DNA from: Zonotrichia leucophrys gambelii
Taxonomy: Eukaryota > Chordata > Aves > Passeriformes > Passerellidae
Direction: 5' to 3'
Assembly: GCF_028769735.1 (NCBI RefSeq)
Contig: NC_088179.1
Location: 8,068,001-8,132,000, forward strand
DNA length: 64,000 nucleotides
Below the pieces are notes generated by a model, which worked only from the letters and a program-made list of their open reading frames with translations, did no database searches and was not told the origin of the DNA. Shown piece by piece: positions 1 through 11,119 of this stretch; the first letter of the stretch is position 1, and each line of letters begins with the position of its first letter. A program made the position numbers and the translations under genes.

Positions 1-3000
1 TGGACTGGGGAGCTCTGGTCATACCAGACAAAGTACTCAAAGGATTCACATTGTGCCAAAAAGGGGGGGAAAATACTAGAGAATGAGGGTAAGAGCAATA
101 AATCATCTTGTTCTGGCCAAAGTCATGACTGATTGCACTTTTTCTTAAAAACAAAATCTTAAACTATGGCATTTAATAGTTCCATGGGCACAGTTAATTT
201 CTCATCTAGTGCTGCTCATCTCTTGCTTTGTTTAATTTTTGCACAGGTAACAAGGGATGCAAGATAGCTGTCAATGGCTCCAAGCCTGGATGTTTCCTCA
301 GAGTGAAGATCAGAAGCACTGATCTGTGTTTTCCTTTTTTTCTTTCTTTTTTTTTTATTTTTTAATAAGTATCTGAGGAGTTCCTGTGAAAGCATTTAAT
401 GTAACTGGGTCACAAAGAATGAAAGCTGTCCTTGGGCAGCCTTTGAACAGGCACAAATATGTTTTCCTCTTCATTTCTTTTTCAGCACAGCAGAAAACAT
501 AAGCCCCTTTCCATAAGCTTCATTTCATTTCTAACAGGCTCTGCAGCTCCTGAGAACCCATGAACAGTGCTGAATGTAATTCAAATAGTCTTCAATACAC
601 TCACTCCAGGTCTGAGTCCCATTTAAACTGAGGTTTGCATCATCTTAACACCCACTGTAAAACTGTTTTCAGTGCTGGAACTGCAAGGAAGGGTTTGATT
701 TTAGGGAGAGGGCAGATCAGAACATTGTGACAGTGCCTGTTCAGACAGGAGGCCCCGTGCAGCAGAGACAGCCCTGACACCCACCTGGGCCTGACCTGTA
801 TTGCTCCGTCCTGGAACCCAGCCCTCATTGGTGTCATTTGCCCAAATGCTGTGGATGTGTAGAACTTTTTAAATGCAAGAAAACACAACAAATATTTTTG
901 AAAGAGGGCAGATGAGCCCATGTGCCCTGACAATGGTGAGTGATCCCCATCTTGATTTCCTTTGTAAGGGTGGGACAAGCCCACACTGTCCCAGAACTTT
1001 TACTTTTTACTGCTTTGGGGTAATCTTAATCTTATAATTTAGATATATTCAATGCAACCTGGATGTAATGAGTAAAAAAACTAAATAAACAGGGATATAC
1101 ACTTAGAGAGAGTATCTATGGCTTTCTTTTGCCATACTGCTTTAAGCTGCCTTGTGATCCCCCGATGGCGGCCCACAGTCCATGAACTACAGCAGCTCTC
1201 AGGTATGAACAAATTATTTGAGCTGACAGAATACTTGCAGAGCAGGGTGAGGTGATGGGGAGGAGAGCTTCTCTTCTGTCTATATTGACCCAGAAAATAG
1301 GTTAGACAGCTCAGTCAAAAAAGAAAAAAAGAAAACTGAAATAACTATGTGGTCATTGGGCAAGATGGTGTTTGTCCAAAATCCAGTTTACTTCATTGTT
1401 AAGCAGTAAATTGTGTTTTGAGAGATAGCTGTGCATCAATCAGTTAAGCATCAGGCTTTCAAAGGCTGTGTAAAAGGTAGAGACTGACCTGCACCCATCT
1501 CTCTGCTGCACAAGCTATGTGCTTTTCTCAGTACTGTTTCAGTGAAAATCAGGATGGCTTTTATGCAGCCAAGCACTTAAGCTGAAGTATTGAGTATAAA
1601 AGTACCTCTCTTGACTTCCTCAAGATTATTTGTGTGCCTACCTTTGGCATTTAAGCACTAAGTTGAGCCAAAATCCATAGTATTATCTAAAGAAAAAACT
1701 GTATATACTGGACTAAAACACAAATTTTGTGAACGCCATTGCTGTGGGAAGTCCATTTTGTAGAATGGATAACATTTATAGAATAAAACAGGACAGAGGT
1801 TTCTATTGTTCTATCACCTGAATCCCAATGAAGAGACTGAGGAGTCACAAACAGAGAGCCACAGCCTGACTGAGACTGGGAGGGACTTGTGGAGGGAATT
1901 TTATCCAATCCCCTTCTCAAGCAGAGTCACCTACCACAGGCTTCCCACAATCATGGGCATACTTGTTATTTTGAGAGTATGTGAATACTAGAAACACCTC
2001 CAAGCAAAAAAAAAAAAAAGATTTCACATTATGAGTAAGTTTACAGATTCCTGAGAGAACTGAAGTCAAAGCAAAGACTTGCAGGAGAACAGAAACAGTT
2101 ATGAACATCACAAAATAAACTCTCCTCAGTCTCCAATCTGACAGTAACTGATGATCTTAAGATAATACATCATACATCATTTTGGCCTAAAGACAGAAAG
2201 AGCTCTCTTTGTGAAGTAACATCCCCTGCAAAAGGACACAGCATTCTCTCAATTCAATCTCAATACCTCTGTTTCACAAAGAACTTGGGGATACAACTGA
2301 AGGCAGAATTGAGCCTCTTCTTCCAAAGAAAATAGGAGAAGCTGTACATTTTTTACTAAGAAAACTGATTTTTTGCCTGATGAAAACTATACAGTTTTAC
2401 ATTTATTGTTTTTGTCATGGGAGAAGGAAATGTGCATTGTGCAGAAATGACCATTTGAAAGGCATCAGCTGGCACAGCACCACACCATGGCTGCTGATGG
2501 GGATTTTGCAATGGAGACAGGAATTCCATCACCATGGAAAAGCAGGATCTCCATCCCAGGCTGTGCAGCTCACAGATCCACGTGAGGTCTGACACAGACA
2601 ATGGTTCTACTCCCACTGTTTGACTCAAAGTCACAGGCAGCAGAACCCATGGACAGCAGTGGGCTCTTCCCAAAAACAAGGCAGTCAGAAATGCCCATTT
2701 CTAGAGACTGCACATGCTTCCCAGGTTCCCTACAGGAGATGTTTCTGTGCAGAGATGGACTAGGCTGCTGATGAAATCATCTACATGCTAAACACAGTTC
2801 TAACAAAGTTTCTGTGAAAATAAGCCTTGACAGTAGGCTCAGCATCAGGATTTCCTCTTTGACCTCTCTCCCCAGTGAAAATAAGCCTAATATGTAGACC
2901 CGTGTCTGAATTTCTGTTTCAAGTCAACAGAAAGAGAGAGGTAAAATAAAACCAAACCAAAATTCACTCCTAAAACTTTCTGACTTTCCATGTTCTCATC

Positions 3001-3110
3001 AGGTTTCAGATATTCATGGCAAAGGCACATCTTATCTGGAAATACAGGAAGGACTGATCAGTGTCCAGATCTGCATTATAAGAAAAAGAAAAATAAAGAT
3101 TTTTTTCTTT
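1..3110. other. Non-coding DNA, no gene seen
   Basis: AT-rich single-copy-looking sequence with many stops in all frames. It holds a polypyrimidine/T-rich tract at about 331-363 and a short ATCATAC-type repeat near 2166-2185. The longest open stretches (about 114 codons on the minus strand at 640-984 and 107 codons at 2356-2679) resemble no family I know and have no convincing splice or promoter context. I see no transposable element that I can name. Confidence 0.6.
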
Positions 3111-3113
3111 TCT

Positions 3114-3151
3114 ATTTTTAGTGGCATTTATTTAGCAACTCCACTAAAAAT
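3114..3151. repeat. 11-bp perfect inverted repeat with 16-nt loop
   Basis: ATTTTTAGTGG at 3114-3124 is the exact reverse complement of CCACTAAAAAT at 3141-3151. It could form a small hairpin, or it could be a relic of short terminal inverted repeats. It lies just after a T-rich tract (3099-3113), so part of the match is low-complexity A/T. No flanking target duplication was seen and no function is proposed. Confidence 0.6.
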
Positions 3152-4031
3152 CAAACAATGTTCTTGTATCTATGACCAGCATATAGCTCATAAAGAAGAA
3201 TCAGCAGTTTACAATTTCAGCTCAATCACTGAACTTTCCTTACACTCTCTTCTAGACTTCTCTTATTTATTTATTGCATTTCTAAGGATTTTCTGTTAGG
3301 GCCTGTGGACACGTGTACATAACAGCCATAAAAATCAAAAATACAATCACAATCCCTGACCAAACAGGGTTAGTGAAAAGAAATGATTTATGCTCTGCAA
3401 AATTGCTCTATGTGTTAAGCTTAACTGAAGCAATTGTTTTTCTTCCAACTGCACTCGTAACACAATCACTTCATTTGCCCTTGAAAATGTCTGCCCAAGA
3501 ACAACACACCTCCCAGGGTTAAAGACCTGGGATTTGGGGCTTTTTTTGCCCCAGATCAGAATCTTTTAACATAAAAGGTTCAGAGATTTCTTTTGAGCTA
3601 CTTCGATGGCTGCAGCCCTGCACAGGGTCAGGCAGCAATGAGCAACCCTGCTGTAATGGTGGGTTTCTGCTATTCCCCCTCCAGTGCAGAATAAATGTCC
3701 TTTTGTCACTCTGTGGAGCACTCAATTTCCCACAGAATGGTTTATTTCTGCAGAATTCTCCAGGCACAAACCATTCTGTGCTGGTGAGCTCTGCACGTCT
3801 TATTCATGGTAATTACGTTCACATCTTTGATCTCAGATGAGATCTCTTGTGCATATTTTGTTCTATTTATGTCTTTGATCTTGTTACTTGTTTTTCCCCC
3901 TTTTTTTCCAGTTGCCTGTCTTTCCATTTGAAAGATATTCATCCTACATCACTTTAAAGACAAAAGGTGAAGCAGTGCTGTGTGTATCCTAAGTAACCTT
4001 GCAGAATATACAGGAGCACTGAGCAACGTTG

Positions 4032-4087
4032 TGAGCAGCATCACATCAGGGTTTTGTCTCCCAGTTTAAATGAGCAGCATCACATCA
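4032..4087 (+). repeat. Short direct repeat, 39-bp period
   Basis: TGAGCAGCATCACATCA occurs at 4032-4048 and again at 4071-4087, separated by unrelated sequence. A local duplication followed by divergence of the spacer is the simplest explanation. Confidence 0.7.
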
Positions 4088-4276
4088 TGCTGCTGACACC
4101 AAGAGTGTATCTAGGCAGCTGAAAAACAAGCTGTGGTACAGAGAAAAGTATATTGAAAAAAAAGCAAAGCTAGTTATTGTGATGACCACAGTGACAGCAG
4201 ATTACCCTGGCAGGGAGGAGCCACACAGGAGTCATGAGTGTGCAGGTCCAAATCTGCTCTCCATGGCAACAGGCAA

Positions 4277-4310
4277 GTGGCAGGGGACAGTGTGGCAGGG
4301 GACAGCATGG
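4277..4310 (+). repeat. Short tandem repeat, 15-bp unit
   Basis: Two near-perfect copies of GTGGCAGGGGACAG(T/C) (4277-4291 and 4292-4306) are followed by a third partial copy. They sit in a small G+C-richer patch where several frames are open on both strands. Confidence 0.75.
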
Positions 4311-7300
4311 CAGGAGCCCCAGGAGGAGCAGGGACACTATGTCCCACAGCCCCACTGCCCTGGACAGGCTCTGCAGCTGTGGTGCCCCAAAGCACCTCTG
4401 CAGCAGACCAGACTCACAACAGGCATTTACAAACATACTTGTATCTTTTCAGGTGCTTGAACTGCTAATACTAAAATAGTGAAAGCATAGCTGTCCTGTT
4501 AGCATCCTGCACAGTGGTGGCTCTGGTGCTGAGCAAGGAGCTCCTTGGGGGGCACACAGGCATGTGACAGCTCTAGCACTTAAAGTCAACAGGATCTGGA
4601 CTTTTGGTGGAGAGTAAAAATGCAATACTATTTCCCTAAAGATGGTTCTTCACTAGTTATGAAAGCAGAGCAGAGGAGTAACATTTCCAGGGCTCTGAAT
4701 TACCATAGTAAAATGACCTGAATTTACTGCAGCATTTCACAGGGATTAAGCTGAAAGAGTAGCTAAATCTCCAACTATGAAAGAAAATGCATGGATAGGT
4801 CAGAGCTACTTAAAAAACTGTCTCAACCCCCAAATTCAACCCAAACTTACAACCAACTCTTTACTGTGGAACAGTTGCGTTTTTCATTCCCCTCCACTGT
4901 GCTGGCTTGGCTGGAACAGCAGAGACCTGACAGCAGATCTGTGTTGTGACACAGCTATGGAAGAATCCTTTGCTTCTCTCCTTTATCTCCCCACAGACAA
5001 CATTTCATATCAGTAATAAATACAGAGCCATCACAGAGGCTACTGGGCTGGTTAAGGGTGAATGACAGCTTCTATCTGAGAATTTATATAGATTAATCAA
5101 CACTTTCAAGCTAGAATTTCTCAAGCCACGGGAAGCATGTAGATTAGGGGCAGAAGGCTTCATTGGGCAAGTTGTTTCTAAATGCTTATGCTTATCTGTC
5201 AGACCTCAGTGGAATTCTCAAGCAGTCAGTAGGATCCTCCTATGTTGTAGCACTGCAGTAAATCCCTGTTTTCCTTCCTATGAAACAAATGGAAGCTGTG
5301 CTAAAGCTCCCCTGTTATGGTAACATAGAGCTACCAGTGCCAGAGTCATTGCCTGCAATGTGTGTGGAACTAATTTCTCTGAGATCTCAATTACCTCTCC
5401 ACTCATCCTGTTGTGAAAGTGGAGCTGTTATCTCAGCAGGGAATATTAGTGTCACATTGCTTACTTTGCACAGGTTCCTCTCCACATGACGAATCCTTCA
5501 CCCATGGATATAAAGGTGCAGGGATTGCTTGCTAAAAGCTGTGTGAAAATAGCAGACAGAAGCTACAACTCCCAGGTCATCCCTAATCTAATGGATTAGG
5601 TGTCACAAAAAGTACGAGCAAAATATGTTCTTTGGTTTTTTTAACTATGGGTGAACATTAATTAAACAATTAAGATGGTGAGCAATCTTTTCATTAGGAT
5701 AGAGCTAAAAGGACACAATATTATTAGGATATTACTATTTTGAGAAAGAGAAGACAGAACCTTCAAATTATTTAGTCTCCCTTTGTCTTAATTCCAACAA
5801 GACAGAGACAGTGTTTCTTTGGAATCTCCTCAGAAGCTATGCTCATATTTTCTCCTGCCTTCCGAAAACATAGCAGAAATCTCACTTCCTTATAGTGGAA
5901 AAATAAAGCTTCCCCAAGCTACTCTCATTTTAAAGCAGAACCAGTGAATACTCTGCAACCAAAACTCTCTGCTGGCAGGATCCCCCTCCCTGCAATTGAA
6001 ATGCCTTCTCAACCTGAGCCACAAATTGTGCAGCAATTATGGCACTTGCTGTCTTTGATGATGTGGAGACATCCCAGCCTTGCGCAACCCAACCCAACAC
6101 TCCATGGGAAAGTCCTTTCTGTGTAAATTTAGGGTAAATTGAATGAAACCTTCATGTGTGTAATTCCATTTTAAAAATAATTCTATGGCATGGGAGCCTG
6201 GAAATCCCCATTTGAGCTGAAATTAAAAAGCAAACAGAACCAAGGCATTTTAAATCTTCCCATTCATGTTTTTCCATGATCCCAGTAATATGGGTTACTG
6301 CATTTCAGAAACTTTCCTTTTGTCATCCATTGCTTGGCCAGACTGGTTTCCCTAAACCCAAACATCTTGTGCCATTTTAATCACTGAATTGTTAGAAATA
6401 AATTGTGTGTCCAGCTGTGGGGGCAGCACCCACTGCAGCCGTGCCTGGGCATTGCCACTGGAATTCCCAGCATGGGACAGGGGATGGGGGTGGCTTGGCA
6501 GGGGACCGAGATTGGAGTGTGGCAGCAGAGATAAGTGTGGCCAGCAGTGTGGAAAGCTGCCAGGAAGCCTCTTGACTTCACAGCATTTCTGCTGCCTGGG
6601 GAAATTGCATAAAGCACATTTTAATTTTAATCCTTTTGGTTACTTTTTTTTGATATGGGAAGAACAATGCGCTATTCCAGTTGAAAGTATTTTAATTTTA
6701 ACCATTTTCTGCCTGTGTTCAAGGAATATATAAATAATCTTACATTAAAATATATATTCCTGCTTAATATAGATGAAGCAATATTTTATGTTCATATATC
6801 TATTCTATATTTGCCTATAAAACAAAATCTAAGACACAGCCAGAACTACCAATGTTTCAACATATTTTCAAACTTTTGCCACAATAGAATATTACCAAGA
6901 AACTGAACTCTCATTCAGATGGGAGTTAAAATTCAAATCAAGCAGATACAATTTTTTTCCTTCCCAGGAAGAATTGTGGTCATTTTAGATAAGACCTAAA
7001 GGTTCAGTCCTCCCAACACCAAATTTTGTGATTTTTTTGTTCCCCTCTTTTGCAGAGATATTCAGTCAAAACATTTTGGCTGCAAGGAAAGGGGTTAACA
7101 ACTGTTAATACCTTTCAACTGCAAAGATTTCCATCATGATCATTTCTTGACTATGTGAATTTCATGTCTTAGAAAAGTATCTTAATTTCAGATTGAATAC
7201 AATGGTTCAGCACTATAATTACACCCCCCCCCTTTTCCTTCTCTTATGGAAATAAAATTCATAATTCTTCCTGTCATTTTTACGTATTATACTCATGTCA

Positions 7301-8551
7301 CCAGGAGTTTTAAAGTTTCTTTTTTTAAGGTAGTTACTGGTGGTATAATAAAAGAGAGAAAATTAATTTCCTGCAGTTTGAATCAAAGTGCCCCAGTGTC
7401 TCAAGATGCGATGTTATAGTAAAACTGTAAAGTTAATGGAATATTAAAATCTGTCAGTTGAGCTTCACAGGGAAAAATAGTTCACCATCTGAAGATAGAG
7501 AGAGTGATAGTAAAAGGGGCTATGTATTTAACCAATTAACTGCTCAAAATGAAAATGAGAGAGGATCTGTCCTTTCTGTTTACAGAAACAAGAGCTGTAT
7601 TGCAACAATTAAAAGCTCCTTCTCATTTTCAGGTAAATAATAATTACCAATTCTTTTTAAACATCATATGACAATATCAGTGCTCCAAACACAAACAGTT
7701 TTCCCGTGCCTTTGCTGGGGTGATTAAAATGTTGAAGGCATCCCAGCAAGTCCCTGAGCTCCTTGACAGCTGTCATTGCTATTGAACACAACTATAACAG
7801 CCAGAGAGAGCTTTATTGGTAAACTGCTCTGCTCTGCCACAAAGGCAATCTCCCAGGCATCTGCTGCCATATTTCAGAGCTTTTCTCCTTCCCTCTCAGA
7901 CGGAGCCGGTGACTTGGTGCCATGTGCAATCTCTCCCTCTTTATCAATACCATTTGGTGAGGCTTGTGCCACCAGAGCTCAGGAGGTTTTGTTTCCAGGA
8001 AAATGAGCAAGGAAAATACATTTTTGCTGAGTATAATGGCCTCTTTCTGGGCTAGTCATGTGCAACAATGGAGCCGAGGGCTTTTCAATAGGGAGTGGTG
8101 TGACTTCAGTGTTTAAATATAAATGCACAGAGTTTTTATGAGAAGTGCTGTACCCTTCCAATTTACATCTCTTTTTTATGGTAGGCAGAAGAGAAAGCGT
8201 CACCACAATGAGCTGCAGGCTCAATAAAGGCAGGTCAGACAGCCCCACGTCTGGCTGAGCACCGTGCACAGCCACAGCCCAGCCCTACCAGAGACCCCTG
8301 CCAAAGGCAGCCCCTCTTCCCTGGCTCCCCAGGCTATCCTGCCCCTCTCATGCCTGCACCCCAAAGCTCCCATCCCCACAACACCCCCAGGCAGTGGAAG
8401 GCACGTTTGCTCTATTTTCTGTATGTTACAGACAGCAAACCAAGGCACAGTGAAATCAGGTTACCTGCTATGGCACTGCTGGAGCTGAACCTCAGCTTCC
8501 CAAACCCCTTCTTTAACTGGGGGGCTGTTCCTGGCCTCTCTGCTGGCCCTT

Positions 8552-8611
8552 CCCATTGACATGACCTGGAATAACTCTAGCCCAATCGACATGAGCTGGA
8601 ATAACAAAGCT
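8552..8611 (+). repeat. 30-bp imperfect tandem duplication at the left edge of the NUMT
   Basis: GACATGACCTGGAATAAC at 8558-8575 recurs as GACATGAGCTGGAATAAC at 8588-8605, exactly 30 bp later, with the flanks CCCATT and CCCAATC also similar. The second copy runs straight into the 16S-like sequence. Either the insertion junction was duplicated during end joining, or the donor mitochondrial sequence already carried the repeat. Confidence 0.8.
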
Positions 8612-8873
8612 ACTCCCTCACATCTAACTAAAGCATTTACTAGTCCTAGTATAGGCGATAGAAAAGACACCACTGGCGCGATAGAGATTACGTACCGTAA
8701 GGGAAAGATGAAATAACAATGAAAACTAAGCTATAAACAGCAAAGATCAATCCTTGTACCTTTTGCATCATGGTCTAGCAAGAAAAACCAAGCAAAATGA
8801 ATTTAAGTTTGCCACCCCGAAACCCAAGCGAGCTACTCACAAGCAGCTATCATTGAGCGAGCCCATCTCTGTG
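8553..8873 (+). pseudogene. MT-RNR2: Nuclear mitochondrial insert (NUMT): fragment of mitochondrial 16S rRNA
   Basis: This 321-bp stretch closely matches the avian mitochondrial large-subunit rRNA as I know it, with landmarks such as GGCGATAGAAAAGACACCAC (8653-8672), GTACCGTAAGGGAAAGATGA (8692-8711), CCTTTTGCATCATGGTCTAG (8758-8777) and GCCACCCCGAAACCCAAGCG (8811-8830). In the organelle this region is part of the 16S rRNA of the mitoribosome. Here it is a short piece of the about 1.6-kb gene with ordinary nuclear sequence on both sides, so it cannot make a working rRNA. The rRNA sense is on the plus strand. Similarity fades to nuclear sequence near 8873, after GCCCATCTCTGTG. Few differences from a functional gene are apparent by eye, which suggests a fairly young insertion. 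The left edge carries a partial 30-bp duplication. Insertion during double-strand-break repair is the usual mechanism for such copies. The class is certain; the exact ends are good to about 10 bp. Confidence 0.93.
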
Positions 8874-8879
8874 TGAGTC

Positions 8880-10775
8880 ACCTGCACCCTGGGCAGACCC
8901 AACATCACAAGTCTCCGGGGGTAGGTAAAGCTGTCCCACACCCTGTCCCCAGCTCAGCCACCCTCTGCAGATCCCACATCCCCAGGTCCCTCAGCAGCAC
9001 ATCCCAGGGTGCAGCAGCACCTCCCCAGGCCCTTCCAGCACCAGCCCAGCTACATTCAACACCTCTTCCTCCCTCCCTTCTATATTGGGACAGCCATGGT
9101 GCTGCAGGAAGGGACCTGCAAGGTGCCCTCAGGTGTCAGGAAAGGCATAGCATCCCAGGGAGCAGAGGGAGGGAGGCTGGGACAAGAGCTGGATTAAGCT
9201 GCACAGAATATTTCAGCCAGGAAAGAAGTGGTAGAGCCAAGAGGTGTCAAAAACTTTTGGATATTTGTGGTGTGTGCTCCTGGAATGAGAACCAGATTGG
9301 AAGGGTACAGGTTTCATCTGCTGACTGCTTCAATACTTTTTGGCTTCCCCCCCTTAGTGGAAAATGGGAAATCAGGAAAGAATAATGTCAATCACAGAGA
9401 CAAGGACTACTGCAATATCTAAAATATGTATATATCTCTGGGCGCTGAAAGCAGTTAAAATCAACCTGTATTTATAAGTTCCAATAACCCAAAAAGAAAT
9501 CTTAAGAACAGCATGATTCAAACAGACATAAAAGGATTTTTTTTCTCTCAATTCAGATTTTGCAATTCTTCAAATTAAAGCAGTAAGCAATTCTCTCTTA
9601 TGAAGGAATCCCCCCCTGAACAACACTTTTAAGTTAGAGAATTATGACATCTTTCCTATGTTCTGCACCTTTAAATCTGTCAGACTACCACTATCCATTT
9701 TAGACTATTGTGTTCATTCATGTGTGCAGACACATACATTGTGTCATGGAGACTGCAGGATATTCCTTTCTGTTTGGTGTTTTTAAAAATAAAAATTATT
9801 CAGACTGCAATGATCTATTTACTGTTCATTGAAATATATAAATCTTTATCCAGCACTGAAATGCATTTGTGATTGAGGTGCAGTGTGAGAGCTGCTCAGC
9901 AGCACAATGGAACACCAGAACTAGAGCTGGTTAGAAAATAGGTTTGATGTCCTCCAAAACAGTCCAAGATTTCTTCTTTTTTGTTGCTGCTGTTTGAGTC
10001 AGGGCAAAAAGCTGTATTTCTGAATGTTTTCACTTCATCCAGGTTTACAGGAGGGAAATTATTATTTGTTTGATATATCAATTCTCTTCACTTTTATGTA
10101 AAACTCATATTTTAAATAAAAAGCATTTTATAGCTATATATCTGCACTTCAGAAATTACAAAACCTGGTTCTCACCAAGTTCCTGCTCCCCTTTGCTTTG
10201 TCCAGTCCCCATTTTGTGAAGAAGGACCATTTTGTCAAAGTACTGTTTTCTAGATTGGATTTGTTTTTTCAAAAGAGAGAAAAAAAGGACCAGATTCAGG
10301 TAAACAGAAGAGTCTCTGGGCAGTTAAAATTGCCAATCCATACAGTTAGAATGTGAGCACGGGGCCTTAGCATTCATTCTTCCCTAATTGCCAAGTACAG
10401 CCACTAACTTCTGACAACCTGCAAGAGCTATCTTAATGTTTTTAGGTGCTCCCAAGAGCTCCCCTAACCCCTGCTTTCAGATTTGTTCATTGCACCATTA
10501 TGAAGCCTCATCTTAAATTTTAGGCTATCTCAAAATGCTCCAGGAAATTCAACACCGTCCCAAAGAACCAGCCCCACAGAGGGTTAAAGAAAAAGTGAAC
10601 AGAAGTACTGTTGCATTAAAATAAATGGCTAGCAAGTGGTCTAAATAAAGCATTGCTATCTGATGCCTGAAAACAGATTTGACTGAAAAGGTATGCTTTC
10701 AGACTAAGAAAGCAGAAAAAACTAATTAGACAAGAAGCAGCCGTGAACAAACATGTTAGCAGAATCAATAACTGG
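8880..10775. other. Non-coding DNA, no gene seen
   Basis: Just right of the NUMT a G+C-richer, Pro/Ser/Gln-type open frame of about 170 codons (8873-9385, plus) can be read. It begins inside the mitochondrial remnant, resembles no known protein, and is shadowed by other open frames, so I do not call it a gene. The rest is AT-rich with scattered homopolymers (for example a T-run near 9535-9543) and no recognisable repeat. Confidence 0.55.
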
Positions 10776-10779
10776 AACT

Positions 10780-11110
10780 GATCAGCTATTTCTTTAATTG
10801 TGCCAGCTGGGCTCTAGTGATGTGCTTAGAGGAGCATAATTACCCGTTTCAGTTGTACAGCAGAGTTCTTTTTCTTTCCCTATCCTTTTATTCACCCTCC
10901 TTTCTTTCTTTTTTACGTTAGGAGCTGGTCATATGCCATTAGAGAAAGAAAAAAAAGGGTTGAGAAATTAGTGGAAAATGGGCCATCCTCATACATAAGA
11001 CAATATTATATGAATAATTAGAAGTAGCCCTAAACAGTTATACCAAATGTAACCTAATAAGAAAGTGAGTCATCAAGGAAACATAACTCATTTCTTAATG
11101 TGAAAGGACA
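10780..11110. promoter_or_regulatory. Candidate conserved non-coding element (homeodomain-site-rich)
   Basis: The block has a dense set of TAAT/ATTA cores in distinct contexts (TTTAATTGTG, CATAATTACC, CCATTAGAG, AAATTAGTGG, GAATAATTAG, CCTAATAAG), plus a polypyrimidine stretch at about 10868-10912 and a CpG within TTACCCGTTT. It is not low-complexity and matches no repeat I know. Such texture is common in vertebrate developmental enhancers, but conservation was not tested, so this is an inference. Confidence 0.25.
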
Positions 11111-11119
11111 TTGTGTGTG

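Larger units (their letters stand above)
3160..8545. other. Non-coding DNA, no gene seen
   Basis: Mostly AT-rich unique sequence with short G+C-richer islands near 4230-4400, 6420-6560 and 8240-8400. In those islands several frames on both strands stay open for 70-115 codons at once, which is the signature of stop-poor composition rather than a gene. A C-run lies at about 7224-7233. Apart from the small tandem repeats listed separately, I recognise nothing in it. Confidence 0.6.

Noticed and set aside
8873..9385. 170-codon open frame directly after the NUMT
   Set aside because: It starts inside the mitochondrial remnant, is Pro/Ser/Gln-rich through base composition, and resembles no known protein.
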